The notes beneath the pieces were generated by a model. It was not told the DNA's origin and made no database searches. It was given only the letters and a program-made list of their open reading frames with translations. DNA of 64,000 nt from Yersinia vastinensis (lineage in GTDB: Bacteria > Pseudomonadota > Gammaproteobacteria > Enterobacterales > Enterobacteriaceae), in the NCBI RefSeq assembly GCF_902726565.1, contig NZ_CACVAF010000003.1, positions 1 through 64,000 of the forward strand, in the 5' to 3' direction. Position 1 is the stretch's first letter. Every line of letters begins with the position of its first letter. A program made the position numbers and the translations under genes. Below are positions 29,821 through 39,122 of the stretch, one piece after another.

Positions 29821-30309
29821 TTACAGAAAATCATCTAATAGTGTTTGTAGTGCGAAAACAGTTGCTTGCAACCGCACAGCATCGCGGTCACCCTCGAAAA
29901 ACTGTTTATTGGCAACAACCAAACCTTCATGCGTTGCAAAAGCGAACCATACCGTACCTACTGGTTTCTTCGCACAACCACCATCAGGCCCGGCAATGCC
30001 ACTAATGGCTATCGCGAAGTCTGCATTCGCTTCTCGTAATGCGCCCAGAGCCATTTCTTGCACCACGTTCTCGCTCACCGCACCATAATTTGCCAGTGTA
30101 TTTTCTTTTACACCCAGTAAATCATGTTTTGCCTGATTACTGTAAGTCACAAAACCACGGTCAAAATAGGCTGAACTGCCTGCGATATCAGTCAGTGTTT
30201 TCGCAACCCACCCTCCCGTACAAGACTCAGCACAAGTCACCCAGGCAGCACGCTCTTTTAGCTTATTACCCACCGCAATACTAAGCTGACGTAACAGTTT
30301 CTCGCTCAT
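29821..30309 (-). CDS. pncC: PncC (YgaD), nicotinamide-nucleotide amidase, CinA C-terminal family
   Basis: Deamidates NMN to nicotinic acid mononucleotide in pyridine nucleotide recycling. The 162-residue stand-alone CinA C-terminal domain has AESCTGGWVAKTLTDIAGSS, GVKENTL and AISGIAGPDGG. It lies upstream of recA in the same direction, as in E. coli. It marks the edge of the conserved core block in this window. Confidence 0.94.
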   Translation of the reverse strand: MSEKLLRQLSIAVGNKLKERAAWVTCAESCTGGWVAKTLTDIAGSSAYFDRGFVTYSNQAKHDLLGVKENTLANYGAVSENVVQEMALGALREANADFAIAISGIAGPDGGCAKKPVGTVWFAFATHEGLVVANKQFFEGDRDAVRLQATVFALQTLLDDFL

Positions 30310-30544
30310 TGCTCCCCCGACTCAAATGAGATTTTCTGTTGCAGATAGTAGCACTTCTTTTGCTTGCCGCGACAACAGCGCTCAGTTGTGCGAAGCGCTT
30401 CGCAAGGTGCTATGAAAGAAAGTTCTTTTCCGTACAAAGCTTTACCTCAGAGGCTCAGCTGTTAGTATCAAAATAAAGAGGATGCGGCTGGCGACATCTG
30501 TAGTTCCGGAATTTTATCCGGGATGATGAACTAAGGACGTGACA

Positions 30545-31873
30545 GTGAAAAAAATTCTTAACGCCTTCTTCCCACTTTATAGTGCGACCGTGCTGATGTT
30601 GTTGGGTTCAGGTTTGCTGACCACTTATATCTCACTACGTCTGACCGCCATTAATGTCTCAGGTGCACTCATTGGGTCAATCATTGCCGCAAACTATATT
30701 GGTTTGGTTATCGGTGGCAAGGTCGGCCACTTCCTGATTGCGCGAGTGGGTCATATTCGGGCTTATGTTGCCTGTGCGGGCATTATTACCGCAGCAGTGC
30801 TAAGTCATGGCCTGACTGAATATATCCCCGCATGGGTGGTTCTACGCTTGATTATTGGCCTCTGTATGATGTGCCAATTTATGGTATTGGAGAGCTGGCT
30901 CAACGATCAGGCTGAGTCTAATCAGCGCGGCACGGTATTTGGTTTTTATATGGCGGCAACCTATGCCGGAATGGCATTGGGGCAGGTGGTATTAATGCTT
31001 CAACCCGAGTTGGGTTTAAGCACGTTGATGATTATTGCTCTGTTTTTTGCCCTTTGTTTGGTGCCTGTCGCACTGACCACTCGCAGTAATGCCCAGCAGA
31101 TGTCTCCGGCACCGATGGAATTGAAATTTTTCATCCGCTCCATCCCCAAAATTCTGGCATCAACATTGGTTATTGGCATGATTGTCGGTTCGTTTTACGG
31201 CTTGGCGCCCGTCTATGCCAGCCTGCAATCACTTTCGACTCAGGAAACCGGTCTGTTTATGGCGTTATCCATTTTTGCCGGTTTAGTCGCCCAACTTCCA
31301 CTCAGCTGGCTGTCAGATCGCTATAACCGCACTCTCTTAATTCGCATTAACGCACTATTACTGGCATTAACCGCACTTCCACTAGCGCTGGTACCCCATA
31401 TATCGTTCCATTTTCTGCTAGGGTTGGGCTTTATCGTCAGCATGTTGCAATTCACGCTGTATCCCTTGGTTGTGGCACTGGCCAATGACCTGATTGCACC
31501 CGAACGGCGAGTCTCACTAGCGGCATGTTTACTGATGTCATTTGGGGTAGGCGCAAGTATCGGGCCACTTGCTGTTGGGGCGCTGATTGCGCCTCTGGGT
31601 GGCAATATTCTGTATGCCTTCTTCTCTCTTTGTGGCTTAAGCCTCATCGCATTCAGCCGAACCGTGAAACAAGATCAAGATGAATTTGTTAACGATGCTC
31701 CTGTGCCACATATGGCAATACCAGACAGTTTAGTGAGTTCTCCCCTCTCTTCTGCGCTAAACCCAAGCTTTGATGAACAATTAATCCACGACATTATGCC
31801 ACCACCAGACCAACCTGAAGGTGAGAAAGCCCCAGAAGAAAACTTGTCAAAGGATGATTCTAAAGAGCAATAA
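30545..31873 (+). CDS. MFS transporter, YcaD/YfkF-like
   Basis: Major facilitator carrier with 12 predicted membrane segments and the cytoplasmic-loop motif WLSDRYNRTLLIR between helices 8 and 9; the conserved early loop MVLESWLNDQAESNQRGTVFG resembles the YcaD group. Substrate unknown. A hydrophilic acidic tail of about 60 residues follows the last helix. Two GTG codons (30539 and 30545) are possible starts; the second has AAGGA seven bases upstream and is chosen. The gene stands alone at the start of the accessory block. Confidence 0.8.
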   Translation: MKKILNAFFPLYSATVLMLLGSGLLTTYISLRLTAINVSGALIGSIIAANYIGLVIGGKVGHFLIARVGHIRAYVACAGIITAAVLSHGLTEYIPAWVVLRLIIGLCMMCQFMVLESWLNDQAESNQRGTVFGFYMAATYAGMALGQVVLMLQPELGLSTLMIIALFFALCLVPVALTTRSNAQQMSPAPMELKFFIRSIPKILASTLVIGMIVGSFYGLAPVYASLQSLSTQETGLFMALSIFAGLVAQLPLSWLSDRYNRTLLIRINALLLALTALPLALVPHISFHFLLGLGFIVSMLQFTLYPLVVALANDLIAPERRVSLAACLLMSFGVGASIGPLAVGALIAPLGGNILYAFFSLCGLSLIAFSRTVKQDQDEFVNDAPVPHMAIPDSLVSSPLSSALNPSFDEQLIHDIMPPPDQPEGEKAPEENLSKDDSKEQ

Positions 31874-31959
31874 CAGGTTAGGTGTGAATTGGGTACTGCT
31901 TGTTATTTATTCGGCTTTGAATAAAAATATCAGCATCAGGTATTTAGCGGGATGGAACC

Positions 31960-32904
31960 ATGTCAAGACAAGATGAGCAAAGGTTGCTGGTGAAGATAGC
32001 CACGCTGTATTACACCGAAGGAATGAAGCAATCCGAAATTGCTGACAGCTTACATTTATCTCAATCTTTTGTGTCCCGTGCGATAACCCGTTGTGTCAAA
32101 GAGGGTGTGGTGAAAATCAGTGTTATCCAGCCCGCTAACATGTTTATTGGTATCGAATCACAGATTCAAAAACATTATGGTATTGACCAGGCCATAGTGG
32201 TAGATATTGCGGATGACGCCAGCCCCGTACAAATCAAGCAAGCTATCGGTTCTGCTGCCGCCCACTATATGCAAACCAGTATTCGACCAAACGATATGGT
32301 GGGTATCTCTTCTTGGAGTAGCACTATCCGAGCGATGGTGGATAATCTTCACCCACTTAACATCAAAGCCAGCGGCGTTATCCAATTATTGGGCGGTGTT
32401 GGCCCCAACGGTAACGTTCAAGCCACATTATTGACCCAATCATTGGCAAACATTTTAAATTGTCCTGCCTACTTACTACCCGCACAAAGTATTGAACGTT
32501 CAACAGAAGATCGTGCACGTTTGATCTCCAGCGGTGAAGTTGCTGATGTAGTGAATAAATTTGCAGAAGTGGATCTGGCGTTAGTCGGTATCGGCGATCT
32601 AGAGCCATCACAACTGCTGAAAAATTCCGGTAACTATTACCATGAAGAGATGCTGAAATTATTGGCCGAGCGCGGTGCGGTAGGTGATTTATGCCTACAC
32701 TATTTTGATGCGGCAGGTAACGCGGTGCTCAGCGATGAAGAAGACCCAGTCATCGGTATGTCATTGCCACAATTGCGCGCCTGCCCACGAGTTGTGGCGC
32801 TAGCGGGTGGGGTGGGTAAAAGTGCAGCTATTCGCGGCGCACTAACGGGTCACTATATAGATGTCTTGATTACCGACAGATTAACTGCCGAGACACTGTT
32901 ATAG
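31960..32904 (+). CDS. SorC/DeoR-family sugar-responsive transcriptional regulator
   Basis: 314-residue regulator with an N-terminal helix-turn-helix (about 20-50: QSEIADSLHLSQSFVSRAI) and a C-terminal sugar-phosphate-binding domain of the SorC type (GISSWSSTIRAMVDNL, GVGKSAAIRGALTG). Members sense phosphorylated sugars. It lies at the 3' end of the leftward sugar operon (33088-42275), convergent with it, so it is the natural candidate to control that operon; this is inference from position. Confidence 0.85.
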   Translation: MSRQDEQRLLVKIATLYYTEGMKQSEIADSLHLSQSFVSRAITRCVKEGVVKISVIQPANMFIGIESQIQKHYGIDQAIVVDIADDASPVQIKQAIGSAAAHYMQTSIRPNDMVGISSWSSTIRAMVDNLHPLNIKASGVIQLLGGVGPNGNVQATLLTQSLANILNCPAYLLPAQSIERSTEDRARLISSGEVADVVNKFAEVDLALVGIGDLEPSQLLKNSGNYYHEEMLKLLAERGAVGDLCLHYFDAAGNAVLSDEEDPVIGMSLPQLRACPRVVALAGGVGKSAAIRGALTGHYIDVLITDRLTAETLL

Positions 32905-33087
32905 CGAAATCACATTGCAGAGCCAATAGATTTCAGATTGTAGGTAGGTGGCAACTGAATGGGCACAAGGTGTTGGGATAACTCAATGGCTAGGGTAAAC
33001 CATGTCAGTCGACAACTCTGCATCTTGAAAGACGGCAATACAGTCAACCGCACCTTCCTTGGCGCGGGATAATAGTGATGCGAGCGC
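32905..33087. other. intergenic region between the SorC regulator and the isomerase-like gene
   Basis: 183 bp between convergent genes. I see no clear terminator hairpin or gene. Its composition resembles interspersed Yersinia intergenic sequence, but I cannot name a family. Confidence 0.3.
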
Positions 33088-34509
33088 TTACTTCGCATGC
33101 CAGTAGCAATCAACACCGAGGTATTTGCTGAATGCTTCTTGCAGCACTTGAGCGGTGGCTGAATGATTCATCGCCACATGGTGTTCAAAGCCATTATTGC
33201 AGATATGAGTAAGTAAACTTTCCAATTGTGGTACTTCGACCACGGCACGACACCCTACAGTGTCTAATTCATCACTGACAGAGCGCCCCTCTCCTACATA
33301 AGCTCGCACTTGACCGGTAAAATCATCGGAGGATAGGCGGAAATAAGTCAATGGCCCAGACTTCATTCGGCCATGGACAGCACCACAGGTATTTTCACAC
33401 CCCACGGTGGTGCCAATAATATCAGCAGTACCCATGGTCGAACTTTCCAAACTTTCACTGGCAAAGTTACCGCAATGGAACAGTACGCACTTATCACGTT
33501 CAGCACCAAAGTTATTATTCCAGTCAGCAATAGAGGCCGGCGCCAGCGAACAACTAGCCAGTGCATACATCGATAATGCTCCCATAACATCCACTTCACA
33601 GGCACTTGGCATGAGTTGCCCGGACATCACACTCATGATGGAGCAAACGTTAATACCCAGATTTTGTTGCAATGATGTCCAACACTGCATGGCAGTCGTA
33701 TCAATATCGTTGGCGATAATCCATTCACTGATAACCACAAATAATTTTGCCATTTTGTGCAATTTATCTTGTGGAATAGCACTGGTATCTCCATTGGCTT
33801 TTAACAATGCCAGTTTTTCACCAACACGAATGTCGTTATCACTGAGGTTGGCAACCCGGAAAAAAACTTCAGATAAGTCGAGGGTTTCAACCGTAATGCC
33901 TAAATTCTCTAACAGTTTCTCGCTGTAGCGCACGGTATTAAAGTTTGTTGGGCGAGCACCTATAGCCCCGACTCGTACCCGTTTCATGGCATGAACAACG
34001 CGGCATAGCTGCACAAACTGTTCAACATCACGACTGAAAATCTCGCTGTTTAAGCTGCAAACATGCTGTTTCGTCAAAGTGAATGGGATACCGTATTGGC
34101 GCAGGTTGTTACAAAGTGAGATTTTGCCGCAGAAACTATCCCGGCGTGTCGCCAACCCCATTTTATCCAGTGCATCCTCTTCTGCCTGTACCAATACTGG
34201 CACTTTAAGACCAGAAAGACGGATGGCGTCAGAGACACTTTTTTCGTCACCAAAATTGGGCAAAATAACCACGACACCGTGGATTTCTTCACTGTGCTTA
34301 CGGAATAATTCGGCACATACTTTAGCATCGCGCCAATTTTCTACTCCCCCCAATGGGGTTTGCTCTTCATTGAGCATAATAGTGTTAATTTCCAAGCGGT
34401 CGAACAGTGCCTGAGCATCACGGCGCGCGTCTGCCACGAGATAGCTGGGGAAGAACCCCCGATTGCCGATAATCACAGCAAAAGTTAACTTACGAGGTAT
34501 TGCTGACAT
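33088..34509 (-). CDS. L-fucose/L-arabinose isomerase family protein
   Basis: 473-residue member of the fucose/arabinose isomerase fold, distinct from the fucI of this window (592 residues). Candidate metal or catalytic residues are Glu in ACEVDVMGALS (about 310), Asp/Asn in ADWNNNF and His in HHVAMNHS near the C terminus. Last gene of an operon with an FGGY kinase, split transketolase and ABC transporter, so it probably isomerises the imported aldose to the ketose that the kinase phosphorylates. Substrate is not shown by the sequence; D-apiose is the best guess from pathway logic. Confidence 0.75.
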   Translation of the reverse strand: MSAIPRKLTFAVIIGNRGFFPSYLVADARRDAQALFDRLEINTIMLNEEQTPLGGVENWRDAKVCAELFRKHSEEIHGVVVILPNFGDEKSVSDAIRLSGLKVPVLVQAEEDALDKMGLATRRDSFCGKISLCNNLRQYGIPFTLTKQHVCSLNSEIFSRDVEQFVQLCRVVHAMKRVRVGAIGARPTNFNTVRYSEKLLENLGITVETLDLSEVFFRVANLSDNDIRVGEKLALLKANGDTSAIPQDKLHKMAKLFVVISEWIIANDIDTTAMQCWTSLQQNLGINVCSIMSVMSGQLMPSACEVDVMGALSMYALASCSLAPASIADWNNNFGAERDKCVLFHCGNFASESLESSTMGTADIIGTTVGCENTCGAVHGRMKSGPLTYFRLSSDDFTGQVRAYVGEGRSVSDELDTVGCRAVVEVPQLESLLTHICNNGFEHHVAMNHSATAQVLQEAFSKYLGVDCYWHAK

Positions 34510-34529
34510 ATGCTTACTCCTAGTGTGGG

Positions 34530-36038
34530 TTATTTCGGCTGAAAACGCGCGCGCGCGATGGCCGATTGCCAGAGGCTATAGTTATCTTGCATCTCCGCAC
34601 TTTGAGCGCGCGGTTCGATGTATTCCACTTCTCGGGGGAGTGCCGCCAGTTGCTGGCTATCCTGCCACCAGCCAAGGGTTTTCCCCCCTAAATAAGCCGC
34701 ACCCAGTGCGGACACTTCTGCGGTGTGGTTACGTATTAAGGTACGTTGAAGTAAATCGGCCTGGAATTGCATCAGCCAGTGGTTGCTGGTCGCGCCGCCA
34801 TCAACACGTAGTCGTTCAAGGCGGTGATGGCCAGCCTGCTCCATAGCAAAAAAGACGTCTGCGATTTGATAGGCGACGGATTCCAGCCCGGCACGGGCCA
34901 GTACCGCTGGCGTAGTGGCATCAGTCAGGCCACAAAATAACCCACGCGCCTGACTGTCCCAATAAGGTGCTCCCAATCCGGATAATGCTGGAACAAAGTA
35001 GACCCCTTGATTACCCGGCTGGCTTTGTGCCATTTCAGTTAAACAGGCTAAATCGGTCATCCCCAACATGCGCGAAACCCACGCCACCCCGGAGCCGGTG
35101 TGAGTGATATTGCCTTCAAGGGCATAGCGTAATTCACCATCATGCCAAGCGATGGTCGTGCTCAGACCATGACTCTGCGCGCTCGCTTGCTTCACCGTGG
35201 TCATCAAAGAAGAACCCGTGCCATAGGTGGCTTTGACTTCACCTGCACGATCCCCCCCTTGACCGTAGAGCGCGGCATGTGAATCACCAATTTGTGCCAC
35301 TATCGGCACGCCTTGGCTCAGGCCGATGATACCGGTATTGCCAGTATGCCCGTGGATAGCCGCCGAAGGTAAAACCGCCGGCAGACAAAGGCTCGGAATC
35401 CCAAAGAGCGCCAACAGGTCAGGGTCCCATTGGCCTGAATGAATATTAAATAACTGGGTACGGGCGGCATTGGAAAAGTCAGTTGAGAAACTTTGACCAC
35501 CACTGAGTTGCCAAGTCAGCCAGCAGTCAATCGTGCCCACACAAAGCTCACCATGTGCCGCTCTTTCGACACCTTGGGGAATTTCAGCCAACATGCCGTG
35601 GACTTTGGCCGCAGGAAACAAAGGATCAATCGGTAATCCAGTGCGTTCGGCAACCATGGCAGCTTCGGGTAATTGGCTCAGAGCCTGACAAAAAGTCTCC
35701 GATCGCCGACACTGCCAACTCACCACCGGAGTCAGTGGCGCTCCTGTCTCACGCTCCCAAATAAGCACAGATTCACGCTGGTTACTGATAGCAACGCCAG
35801 CAACTCGCACACCGACTAACTGGCTTAGGCAGCCTTCAATAGCCAAAGAAACGGCTTGCCAGATGGCGAGTGGATCCTGTTGTGCCCAGCCAGGCTTTGG
35901 GTGATCCAACTGGAGGGGAACTGACGCTTTCGCCAAAATCTGCCCAGCAGTGTCCACAGCAATGGCTTTCGCATTGGTGGTGCCTTCATCAATAGCCAAA
36001 ATAATCGGTGACGACATTGCCTGCCTACTCAACGACAT
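34530..36038 (-). CDS. FGGY-family carbohydrate kinase
   Basis: 502-residue sugar kinase with the N-terminal phosphate loop DEGTTNAKAIAVD (residues 16-28), the catalytic region around AQIGDSHAAL and the C-terminal FGGY signature region VDGGATSNHWLMQFQADLL. Glycerol kinase and xylulokinase are relatives. It starts 2 bp after the transketolase C subunit with SD GAGGAGAG in the end of that gene. In a D-apiose-type pathway this would be the apulose kinase; the substrate is inferred, not seen. Confidence 0.85.
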   Translation of the reverse strand: MSLSRQAMSSPIILAIDEGTTNAKAIAVDTAGQILAKASVPLQLDHPKPGWAQQDPLAIWQAVSLAIEGCLSQLVGVRVAGVAISNQRESVLIWERETGAPLTPVVSWQCRRSETFCQALSQLPEAAMVAERTGLPIDPLFPAAKVHGMLAEIPQGVERAAHGELCVGTIDCWLTWQLSGGQSFSTDFSNAARTQLFNIHSGQWDPDLLALFGIPSLCLPAVLPSAAIHGHTGNTGIIGLSQGVPIVAQIGDSHAALYGQGGDRAGEVKATYGTGSSLMTTVKQASAQSHGLSTTIAWHDGELRYALEGNITHTGSGVAWVSRMLGMTDLACLTEMAQSQPGNQGVYFVPALSGLGAPYWDSQARGLFCGLTDATTPAVLARAGLESVAYQIADVFFAMEQAGHHRLERLRVDGGATSNHWLMQFQADLLQRTLIRNHTAEVSALGAAYLGGKTLGWWQDSQQLAALPREVEYIEPRAQSAEMQDNYSLWQSAIARARFQPK

Positions 36039-36040
36039 AG

Positions 36041-36985
36041 TTACTCTCCTCGGCAGAACCGCAGAGCACGAGCCACAATGCCTGCCGTATCAAAACCATG
36101 ATAGGCACGCATATCCGCTCTATCGGCAGCAATCGCGTAACCACCGTCAGGAATACCTAATCTCACCAGAGGAATACCGCTCCCCGCTTCGGCCAGGACT
36201 TCAGCCACCAGACTACCCACACCGCCATTAATATTATGTTCTTCGATGGTAATCACCCGCTGGCTATTTTGGAGGATGGCTAACAGCTGCTGAGTATCAC
36301 ACGGGCGAATCGAAGAAACATTGACCACCGCAGCAGAAACATTGTTGTCTGCCAGTATGGCTGCTGCACTCACAGCCTCATGCACTGTAGAACCCATTGC
36401 TACCAGAGCAATATCCTGCCCTTGCTGCAAAACATCAATTTGGCCGGGAGTGAACTGGTAGTGTTCACTATGAAGCGGCGGTAAAGATTTACCGTCCAGA
36501 CGGATATAGACTGGCCCCACATGTGCCAAGGCATAATCAATGATTTGGCGGCACTCTTGTGGGTCAGAGGGTGCATAGATTTCAATGTTGCCAAAGCCAC
36601 GTAAGATAGCGATATCATCGATACAGTGGTGAGTGCTCGCCAGTGGCCCATAACTGGCACCAGAGTTAAGACCAAACAGTTTGACGTTACTGTTGTTATA
36701 GCAAACATCAATTTTAAGTTGTTCGTTGGAGCGTGAAATCAGGAATGGCGCGGCATTGCAGGTCACGGCCACTTTACCGCCCATGGACAACCCTACCGCC
36801 GTACCTACCATGGCTTGCTCGGCAATCCCGACATTCACTACTCGGTCAGGGAAACGAGCCATAAAAGGCCCAATTTTCGCCGTTGAGGTTGAGTCAGCCA
36901 CAACAGGGACCAGATCCACGCCGTTATCAACGGCATTTATAAATTGCTCGACCATCACTGAGGCCAAATGTTCTGCATTACTCAT
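36041..36985 (-). CDS. Transketolase-like C-terminal subunit
   Basis: 314 residues corresponding to the pyrimidine-binding and C-terminal domains of transketolase (STAKIGPFMARFPDRVVNVGIAEQAMVG with the conserved Glu, then the C-terminal domain). The start ATG lies inside the end of the N-subunit gene (8-bp overlap), so equal synthesis of the two chains is likely. Split transketolases occur in specialised catabolic operons, for example apulose 4-phosphate transketolase in D-apiose pathways. Confidence 0.85.
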   Translation of the reverse strand: MSNAEHLASVMVEQFINAVDNGVDLVPVVADSTSTAKIGPFMARFPDRVVNVGIAEQAMVGTAVGLSMGGKVAVTCNAAPFLISRSNEQLKIDVCYNNSNVKLFGLNSGASYGPLASTHHCIDDIAILRGFGNIEIYAPSDPQECRQIIDYALAHVGPVYIRLDGKSLPPLHSEHYQFTPGQIDVLQQGQDIALVAMGSTVHEAVSAAAILADNNVSAAVVNVSSIRPCDTQQLLAILQNSQRVITIEEHNINGGVGSLVAEVLAEAGSGIPLVRLGIPDGGYAIAADRADMRAYHGFDTAGIVARALRFCRGE

Positions 36986-37808
36986 CGCTCAACTCCTCCA
37001 GTGCCAGATCAATTTCAGCGCCTTTCGGCACCCGGTGATGCCATTCCACACGCCCTTGAATAAAGGAAATACCGGCACCTTTTTCAGTGTTGGCAATCAC
37101 CACATTCGGTTTACCCTTGGATTGCAGCCCCTCCAGTGTTTCCACGACTGATTGCATGTCATTGCCCTGACACTCCGTGACATGCAGACCAAATGCCCGC
37201 CATTTATCTGCCAGCGGATCGGTATTCATAATGGATTTCGTGGTGCCTGCCAGTTGGAGTTTATTTTTGTCATTAATGATGATGAGGTTGTCTAGCTGGT
37301 AGTGAGCAGCCACTAACGCAGCCTCCCAGTTACTGCCTTCCGCCAGTTCACCATCACCGGTCAAGACAAATACTCGACGTTTGCTGTTAGCGCGTTTTGC
37401 TGCCAACGCGATACCTACCGCGACAGGTAAGCCATGGCCCAACGCTCCGGTATTTAATTCAATTCCGGGGGTTTTATGTTTGACTGGATGACCCGGCAGA
37501 TGGGAATTGGCATGTTGATAAGTTGCCAGCCACTCTTCAGGAAAATAACCGGCTTCCGCCAGACAGCAGTAATAACCGCCGACAGCATGTCCCTTAGATT
37601 GCACATAGATATCGCGCTCAGGTGAGGTCAGCCGGTCTGGCGCGCAATTGAGGATGCGAAAATAGAGTGCCGTCAGAATCTCTACTTGCGAAAGATCAGC
37701 GCCGGTGTGCCCCCCTGCGGGGCTGTTCGCATTAAGCAGGACAATCCGGCGACGGATAGCCCGCGCCTTTTTCACCAGCTCATCGACTGACAGTGAATAC
37801 GGATTCAT
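36978..37808 (-). CDS. Transketolase-like N-terminal (TPP-binding) subunit
   Basis: 276 residues with the thiamine diphosphate-binding motif GDGELAEGSNWEAALVAAH followed by NDKN (about 145-190), and the substrate-side His residues in GHTGAD, KGHAVGG and HLPGHP. It covers only the first domain of transketolase and must pair with the next gene. It transfers a two-carbon ketol unit; the donor sugar phosphate is probably the product of the operon kinase. Confidence 0.88.
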   Translation of the reverse strand: MNPYSLSVDELVKKARAIRRRIVLLNANSPAGGHTGADLSQVEILTALYFRILNCAPDRLTSPERDIYVQSKGHAVGGYYCCLAEAGYFPEEWLATYQHANSHLPGHPVKHKTPGIELNTGALGHGLPVAVGIALAAKRANSKRRVFVLTGDGELAEGSNWEAALVAAHYQLDNLIIINDKNKLQLAGTTKSIMNTDPLADKWRAFGLHVTECQGNDMQSVVETLEGLQSKGKPNVVIANTEKGAGISFIQGRVEWHHRVPKGAEIDLALEELSDE

Positions 37809-38003
37809 GACATTACCTCTCTTTATTTATCATCCATCAGTGAATTTTTACTCACTTAGGAATATTTATTCTTAATGATGCTAAAAAATAGCTTTCATCA
37901 AGCCTGCCCGGAAATGATTCTCCGGCATGAGATCTGTTGTGTTCGGTGGTACTCAGGTTGCGGTGGTACTTAGGTTGCAATGGCCCTTTGAACCATGCGC
38001 GCT
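37809..38003. other. intergenic gap inside the sugar operon with a 17-bp tandem duplication
   Basis: 195 bp between the permease and transketolase genes. GGTGGTACTCAGGTTGC (37945-37961) is followed at once by GGTGGTACTTAGGTTGC (37962-37978), a tandem copy with one mismatch. No terminator is clear, so read-through from the transporter genes is likely. Confidence 0.6.
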
Positions 38004-39122
38004 TTATGCCTGTTCGCTTTTCCCCACTTGCGGCACTACAGTCGCCTTTTGCGAGACAATCGCGGCCTTGTGCTGCATCCGGTTTTGCATCTGATCGATA
38101 ATAACGGCCACAATAATCACGATGCCTTTGATAACCATTTGCCAGAACTCGCTGACCCCCATCATGACCAGCCCATCAGCCAAAATACCAATAACAAATG
38201 CACCGATCAGTGTCCCCAAAATGGTACCCCGGCCCCCAGCCAGAGAGGTCCCACCAAGCACAACGGCAGCAATCGCATTCATCTCAAAACCACTGCCATT
38301 GGCGGGGTGGCTAGCCACCAGTTGAGCAGAAACAATGATCCCAGCAATCGCGGCGCAAAAACCGGAGATGGTGTATACCCATACTTTGACCTGCCGCACT
38401 TTGACACCAGACAGCTCTGCGGCACGTTCGTTATCACCGATGGCATAGACATGGCGACCAAAAGGTAGGCGGCGTGCAACATAAGCAATGACCAGCGCCA
38501 GAATAAACATAATCCAGATAGCAATCGGCAATCCCAGCAGCGTGCCTGACCCCAACAGATCAAAGCCGGTATTCCCTAATTGCGGATTTCCCTGTAAACC
38601 GGGGAAGGTTTCACCGCCGGAAATCAGCATTGCCGCGCCGCGAACCACATACATGGTGCCGAGAGTGCAGATGAAAGGAGCGACGTTATAGCGGGTAATG
38701 ATCCAACCATTGACCGCACCAATCAGCGCCCCGATAACCAATACCACCGGAACCACGACCCAAACGCTCGGGAAGATGGCAATACCAAACATTGGTAAAA
38801 CAATGCCTTGGGTAATCATCCAGCCGGCAATCATGCCGCATAGCCCCAAAGTTGCCCCGATAGAAAGGTCAATACCGGCAGTGATAATGACAAAGGTGAT
38901 CCCCAAGGCGAGGAAAGCATTGATAGCAATATGCTTCACCATAATGATCAGGCTGCCCGTCGCCAGAAACCCCGGAACCATCACCGAGAAGAAACCCAGG
39001 ATCAGGAATAAGGCAATAAAAGTGCGCATCTTTAGCAGAAGCAGCAGCATGTTTTCCCGTGACCACGACGCTCCACCGGGCTGGTGACTCGCCAACGCAG
39101 TGCCAGTTGTTGCTTTCATCAT
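38004..39122 (-). CDS. Sugar ABC transporter permease, RbsC type
   Basis: 372-residue inner-membrane permease of the ribose/xylose/galactose (BPD_transp_2) class with about ten hydrophobic segments, the block ITAGIDLSIGA and the ATPase-contact region GDNERAAELSGVKV. The N terminus carries about 30 extra residues before the first helix and the C terminus a polar tail. ATGA overlap with the upstream ATPase gene. Confidence 0.9.
   Translation of the reverse strand: MMKATTGTALASHQPGGASWSRENMLLLLLKMRTFIALFLILGFFSVMVPGFLATGSLIIMVKHIAINAFLALGITFVIITAGIDLSIGATLGLCGMIAGWMITQGIVLPMFGIAIFPSVWVVVPVVLVIGALIGAVNGWIITRYNVAPFICTLGTMYVVRGAAMLISGGETFPGLQGNPQLGNTGFDLLGSGTLLGLPIAIWIMFILALVIAYVARRLPFGRHVYAIGDNERAAELSGVKVRQVKVWVYTISGFCAAIAGIIVSAQLVASHPANGSGFEMNAIAAVVLGGTSLAGGRGTILGTLIGAFVIGILADGLVMMGVSEFWQMVIKGIVIIVAVIIDQMQNRMQHKAAIVSQKATVVPQVGKSEQA

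Noticed and set aside
30360-30544. Possible small gene before the MFS carrier
   Set aside because: No frame with an SD and coding character; treated as promoter region.
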